In this document: positions 6,697 to 8,606 of the stretch, one piece after another
Layout of the letters: the number at the start of each line of letters is the position of its first letter
How positions within the stretch are numbered: the stretch's first letter is position 1
Origin: an uncultured Traorella sp.
GTDB taxonomy: Bacteria > Bacillota_I > Bacilli_A > Erysipelotrichales > Erysipelotrichaceae
Length of the DNA stretch: 8,606 nucleotides
NCBI GenBank assembly: GCA_945919165.1
Contig: CAMEIZ010000081.1
Span: 1-8,606 of the forward strand
Direction of reading: 5' to 3'
Notes under the pieces: model-generated
Databases searched by the model: none
What the model was told of the DNA's origin: nothing
What the model saw: only the letters and a program-made list of their open reading frames with translations
Made by a program: the position numbers and the translations under genes

Positions 6697-6828
6697 AACA
6701 TCCCAGTATACGGCTTGTCCGTAAAACAATCCTTTGTGTAATTGCGGAGGATTGTTTAGTTGAATCTTTAGATTTTCTGTTGTGGCATTGCACACGATAC
6801 ATGAGACACTCTGTAATTGTATTATCAT
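6685..6828 (-). CDS. Possible 47-codon ORF directly behind the minus-strand GNAT
   Basis: On the minus strand the GNAT stop TAA is followed at once, in the same frame, by ATG and 46 further sense codons. The product has C10-x-x-C13 near the start and ends NNPPQLHKGLFYGQAVYWDVLFD from about residue 25. The mix of residues, with two prolines, a tryptophan and two tyrosines, looks like coding sequence. I do not recognise the protein. Against it: no ribosome binding site is visible before the ATG, the last 12 bases overlap the end of the sensor kinase on the other strand, and two hairpins lie inside it. It could be a coupled small gene, a former C-terminal extension of the GNAT cut off by the stop, or chance. 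Confidence 0.3.
   Translation of the reverse strand: MIIQLQSVSCIVCNATTENLKIQLNNPPQLHKGLFYGQAVYWDVLFD
6709..6757. repeat. Two adjacent hairpins downstream of the sensor kinase
   Basis: TACGG (6709-6713) pairs with CCGTA (6719-6723) around a 5-base loop. Directly after it, AAACAATCCT (6724-6733) pairs perfectly with AGGATTGTTT (6748-6757) around 14 bases. Neither is followed by a good T-run on the plus strand; on the minus strand the 10-bp stem ends in TTTT. They may act as weak terminators for the kinase or the convergent GNAT, or as RNA 3'-end protection. Confidence 0.5.
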
Positions 6829-7353
6829 TTACATAATTAGCTCAAACAGTTTGTAATTCATCCATCCCGTGTCCTCGTAAAACATTTGAATTGTATCAAG
6901 ATACATAAATCCCATTTTGGTATATGCCTTTTCTGCTGGAGTGTTTCCTACGAGTTCATCTAAGCGAATTGTTTTGATATTCTTCTCATGGGCTATTTTA
7001 ATCACATGCTGAACCATTTCTTTTGCAATTCCTTTATTCGAAAACATAGGATTAACACCTAATGCATGAATAACAAATAGTTCTGAATCCTTTGCTTCAA
7101 TAGACCACGCAATGTCCTTGTACCCATCATTGTATTCATGATTCACTACCATACAAGAAACTATCTGTCCGTCTATCTTTCCGATATATAATTCATTCCT
7201 CTCAATAGACTTCATCAAAAATTCTTGTGTAGGATATATATCTTTTTTCCATCCTGGCTTATATTCAGCATTTTTCATCATATCAATCAATGTATAGTAA
7301 AAAGCTCTAACATGATCATAATCGTTACTGTCAGCAGTTCTAACTTGTAACAT
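6829..7353 (-). CDS. GNAT family N-acetyltransferase
   Basis: This is a 174-residue single-domain acetyltransferase, probably using acetyl-CoA on an unknown amine. Motif A reads HALGVNPMFSNKGIAKEMV (96-114), with the CoA pyrophosphate loop SNKGIA. NTPAEKAYTKMGF (137-149) is the usual motif-B signature, and the N-terminal VRTADSNDYDHV begins strand one in the normal way. An ATG further out at 7365 would add four residues, but the GGAGG that serves as ribosome site lies between the two ATGs, so the start at 7353 is preferred. It shares little with the GNAT at 919 beyond fold signatures, so it is not a recent duplicate. It is oriented against its neighbours and lies in an AT-rich block, which suggests acquired sequence. 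Nothing points to a resistance function in particular. Confidence 0.87.
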   Translation of the reverse strand: MLQVRTADSNDYDHVRAFYYTLIDMMKNAEYKPGWKKDIYPTQEFLMKSIERNELYIGKIDGQIVSCMVVNHEYNDGYKDIAWSIEAKDSELFVIHALGVNPMFSNKGIAKEMVQHVIKIAHEKNIKTIRLDELVGNTPAEKAYTKMGFMYLDTIQMFYEDTGWMNYKLFELIM

Positions 7354-7356
7354 TGT

Positions 7357-7363
7357 CTCCTCC
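7357..7363 (-). promoter_or_regulatory. Ribosome binding site fixing the minus-strand GNAT start
   Basis: On the minus strand GGAGGAG occupies 7363-7357. Its GGAGG core ends five bases before the ATG at 7353. It overlaps the codons after the alternative ATG at 7365, which therefore has no site of its own. Confidence 0.8.
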
Positions 7364-7372
7364 ATATTCCTA

Positions 7373-7390
7373 TTTATTTAACTAAATAAA
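7373..7390. promoter_or_regulatory. Perfect AT palindrome upstream of the GNAT, possible operator
   Basis: TTTATTTA (7373-7380) and TAAATAAA (7383-7390) are exact inverted copies around a 2-base centre, 20 bases upstream of the GNAT start codon. The symmetry and spacing suit binding by a dimeric repressor or autoregulation, but the low sequence complexity means chance cannot be excluded. Confidence 0.3.
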
Positions 7391-7637
7391 AAATATCAGA
7401 AAAATGTGAAAAATGCTACCATCAGTATGAAGAAACGCCTGAAAATCTTTCGAGCAAATTTTTTGTAATCATATAACAACTCTCTGATTTCGATATCTTA
7501 CTGTCTGATGATCATCGATAATGAATGATGTTTTTTATTACGATTAAATGATTTTTTTTACTTATTTTAATACCTATTTAGTATATCATAAACAAAATAA
7601 AAATATAAGACTAAAATTTAAAGAATATAAAATATAT

Positions 7638-7670
7638 TATAATAATGTAAAATTAAATGTTTAAAGGAGG
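7638..7670 (+). promoter_or_regulatory. -10 element and strong ribosome binding site of the secreted-protein gene
   Basis: A perfect -10 TATAAT (7638-7643) would start transcription near 7650. No good -35 is seen at the right distance; the upstream DNA is almost pure A and T and might help polymerase binding. AAAGGAGG (7663-7670), fully complementary to the 16S rRNA tail, lies nine bases before ATG and predicts strong translation. Confidence 0.5.
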
Positions 7671-7679
7671 TTAGTAACA

Positions 7680-8123
7680 ATGAAAAAAACATTTAAAATT
7701 TTATTATCATTATCTATGGTTTTGGCATTATTGATTATTCCAAAGAATAAAGTAGAAGCAGCTCTAAAAGATGGAGTAACACCATATGCTGGGCAATATA
7801 GAATGCAAGTTGATGAAGATTATTCTTATGTTGATGCAACTGTGATTGATCCAGGAAATCGAATTGAAATCTTTTATCGTATATATGGTAGTTATCTAAT
7901 TACAAATAATGGAGGAGTTTATAGTGTATCTGATGTGAATTTATATGTGACAATTGAAGGTGTAAAAATCAATGGAGCTGATACAGGCCTTATTGTAGCA
8001 AAAATTGCAAGTATTAATAGAACAAATAACTCAAGAAGTGTTACAATATCTTTCACACTTCAATATAAGAACAGTGGTAGTGCAGTATATAAAGATTTGG
8101 AAAGAATAACTAAAACTGTATAA
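7680..8123 (+). CDS. Small secreted protein of unknown function
   Basis: This protein has 147 residues and a clear signal peptide: KK at the start, a hydrophobic core at about 6-20, then the probable signal peptidase site VEA|A after residue 27. No lipobox, cell-wall sorting signal or second membrane segment follows, so the mature protein of about 120 residues should be released. It contains no cysteine and alternates hydrophobic and polar residues (DATVIDPGNRIEIFYRIYG at about 53-71; SDVNLYVTIEGVKI; RSVTISFTLQYK), which suggests a beta-sandwich. I do not recognise the family. It has its own promoter, a near-perfect ribosome site and a strong terminator, so it is an independent one-gene unit. 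Codons are more A-rich (AAA, ATA, AGA) than those of the pncB-to-kinase genes, which hints at a different origin. An adhesin-like, inhibitor or peptide-antimicrobial role are only guesses. Confidence 0.82.
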   Translation: MKKTFKILLSLSMVLALLIIPKNKVEAALKDGVTPYAGQYRMQVDEDYSYVDATVIDPGNRIEIFYRIYGSYLITNNGGVYSVSDVNLYVTIEGVKINGADTGLIVAKIASINRTNNSRSVTISFTLQYKNSGSAVYKDLERITKTV

Positions 8124-8152
8124 AAGTGAGATTTCTCACTTTTATGTTTTTT
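8121..8152 (+). terminator. Rho-independent terminator of the secreted-protein gene
   Basis: A 10-bp stem, TAAAAGTGAG (8121-8130) against CTCACTTTTA (8135-8144), closes on ATTT and is followed by TGTTTTTT. The stop codon TAA is the first part of the left arm. Confidence 0.92.
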
Positions 8153-8176
8153 GTCAACATCGAAAATAAAATATAT

Positions 8177-8204
8177 TTGCAAAAAAATATAGCATTATTA
8201 AAAT
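8177..8204 (+). promoter_or_regulatory. Possible promoter of the ABC permease gene
   Basis: TTGCAA (8177-8182) and TAAAAT (8199-8204) are 16 bases apart, four and five matches to consensus. The position suits the gene at 8232, whose transcript must begin after the terminator ending at 8152. A better -35 (TTGTCA, 8151-8156) pairs less well in spacing with TATATT at 8172-8177. Confidence 0.35.
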
Positions 8205-8231
8205 AAATAATAAAAATTAGAAGGTGAAGAA

Positions 8232-8606
8232 ATGAATTATCTGAAGCGAGTGGTAATCAGTATAATCCGGCATGTTAATAAATCATTATTATTGTTTTTG
8301 GTTGTGTTTCTTCTGGGAAATCTCATTGTGGGGGCTCTTTCGATTCATACTTCGACCAATGCTGTAAAAAGTGAAATTAAACGTGATTTGGGTGCAGTTA
8401 TGACTGTCAATGGGACAAAAAGTCTGGAAGAGCGCTATTGGAGTAATATGTATCAAATGTCATTTGAAAAGAAAATTGTGGATATTGCCGCATCTTTTGA
8501 TAATGCTAATCCGGCAGTCACAGCATTTGATTACCTTCTTAAATCATCTGTAGCCTGTAATGATTTTGCTAGTTCATATTTTATTGGCAGTAATATCATT
8601 GAAACT
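8232..8606 (+). CDS. FtsX/MacB-type ABC transporter permease, N-terminal part (3' end outside window)
   Basis: The frame is open from ATG at 8232 to the window edge (125 codons). The ribosome site AAGGTGA (8221-8227) precedes it. The N-terminus has a basic stretch (MNYLKRVVISIIRHVNKS) followed by one strong membrane helix at about 19-38 (LLLFLVVFLLGNLIVGALSI). After it comes a soluble region starting HTSTNAVKSEIKRDLGAVMTV and running on without another membrane segment. That layout, one N-terminal helix then a long extracytoplasmic domain with the helix group expected at the C-terminus, is the MacB/FtsX permease plan, often met in low-GC gut Firmicutes. Such permeases export peptides or lipids, or sense antimicrobial peptides together with a two-component system; the system at 4826-6696 is a possible partner. 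Without the C-terminal half the family call stays moderate. Confidence 0.72.
   Translation, partial: MNYLKRVVISIIRHVNKSLLLFLVVFLLGNLIVGALSIHTSTNAVKSEIKRDLGAVMTVNGTKSLEERYWSNMYQMSFEKKIVDIAASFDNANPAVTAFDYLLKSSVACNDFASSYFIGSNIIET

Larger units (their letters stand above)
7366..7679. other. AT-rich divergent intergenic region without a confident gene
   Basis: About 310 bases separate the minus-strand GNAT from the secreted-protein gene. It holds an AT-rich palindrome near the GNAT start (7373-7390) and the promoter and ribosome site of the plus-strand gene near its right end. A 33-codon minus-strand open stretch (7396-7497) lacks an ATG. The centre (about 7440-7560) is less AT-extreme than the flanks and could be decayed coding sequence. 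No RNA family is recognised. Confidence 0.6.

Noticed and set aside
7428..7469. 13-codon plus-strand ORF, MKKRLKIFRANFL.
   Set aside because: No ribosome binding site or promoter; too short to distinguish from chance.
7512..7545. ATCAT/ATGAT hairpin followed by a T-run as a terminator.
   Set aside because: Only a 5-bp AT-rich stem with a 9-base loop, and no gene ends just upstream on the plus strand.
6829..8230. Mobile element around the AT-rich block.
   Set aside because: No transposase or integrase, no terminal inverted repeats and no target-site duplication were found at the edges.

Overview
The window looks like chromosome from a low-GC Gram-positive (Firmicutes) bacterium. The evidence is the AT-rich sequence, strong GGAGG-type ribosome binding sites, compact hairpin-plus-T terminators, a T-box riboswitch and a Gram-positive-style lipoprotein. 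The protein style suggests a gut Erysipelotrichia-like lineage, but that placement is an inference.

Left part (1-3581): the 3' end of nicotinate phosphoribosyltransferase (pncB, NAD salvage) ends in a strong terminator. A RimJ/RimL-type GNAT acetyltransferase and a CPBP-family membrane protease follow on the same strand. The protease converges on an alpha/beta hydrolase across a shared bidirectional terminator. The hydrolase carries a single-base frameshift near its N-terminus, so it is a broken gene, a recent mutation or a base-call error. A small cytoplasmic protein of unknown function (DUF4352-like by pattern) diverges from it.

Middle (3582-6696): a consensus promoter (TTGACA, 16 bp, TATAAT) drives a complete T-box leader with mutually exclusive antiterminator and terminator. 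Its specifier reads best as ATG (Met). It controls a MetQ/NlpA methionine-binding lipoprotein that stands alone, without metN or metI beside it. After a terminator comes an OmpR-type response regulator that overlaps its sensor kinase by ATGA. The kinase has a very degenerate G1 ATP-binding motif.

Right part (6697-8606): a more AT-rich stretch holds a second GNAT on the minus strand and a possible 47-codon ORF directly behind it. It also holds a roughly 310-base intergenic region and a small secreted protein of unknown function with its own promoter and terminator. The window ends inside the N-terminal part of what looks like an FtsX/MacB-type ABC transporter permease. Two-component systems of this kind often sit beside such transporters, so the AT-rich block may have been inserted between them (inference).

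I see no CRISPR array, tRNA, rRNA, insertion sequence or phage module, and no clearly novel multi-gene system. The points most worth a second look are the orphan T-box-controlled metQ, the frameshifted hydrolase, the odd kinase ATP site and the unknown secreted protein.
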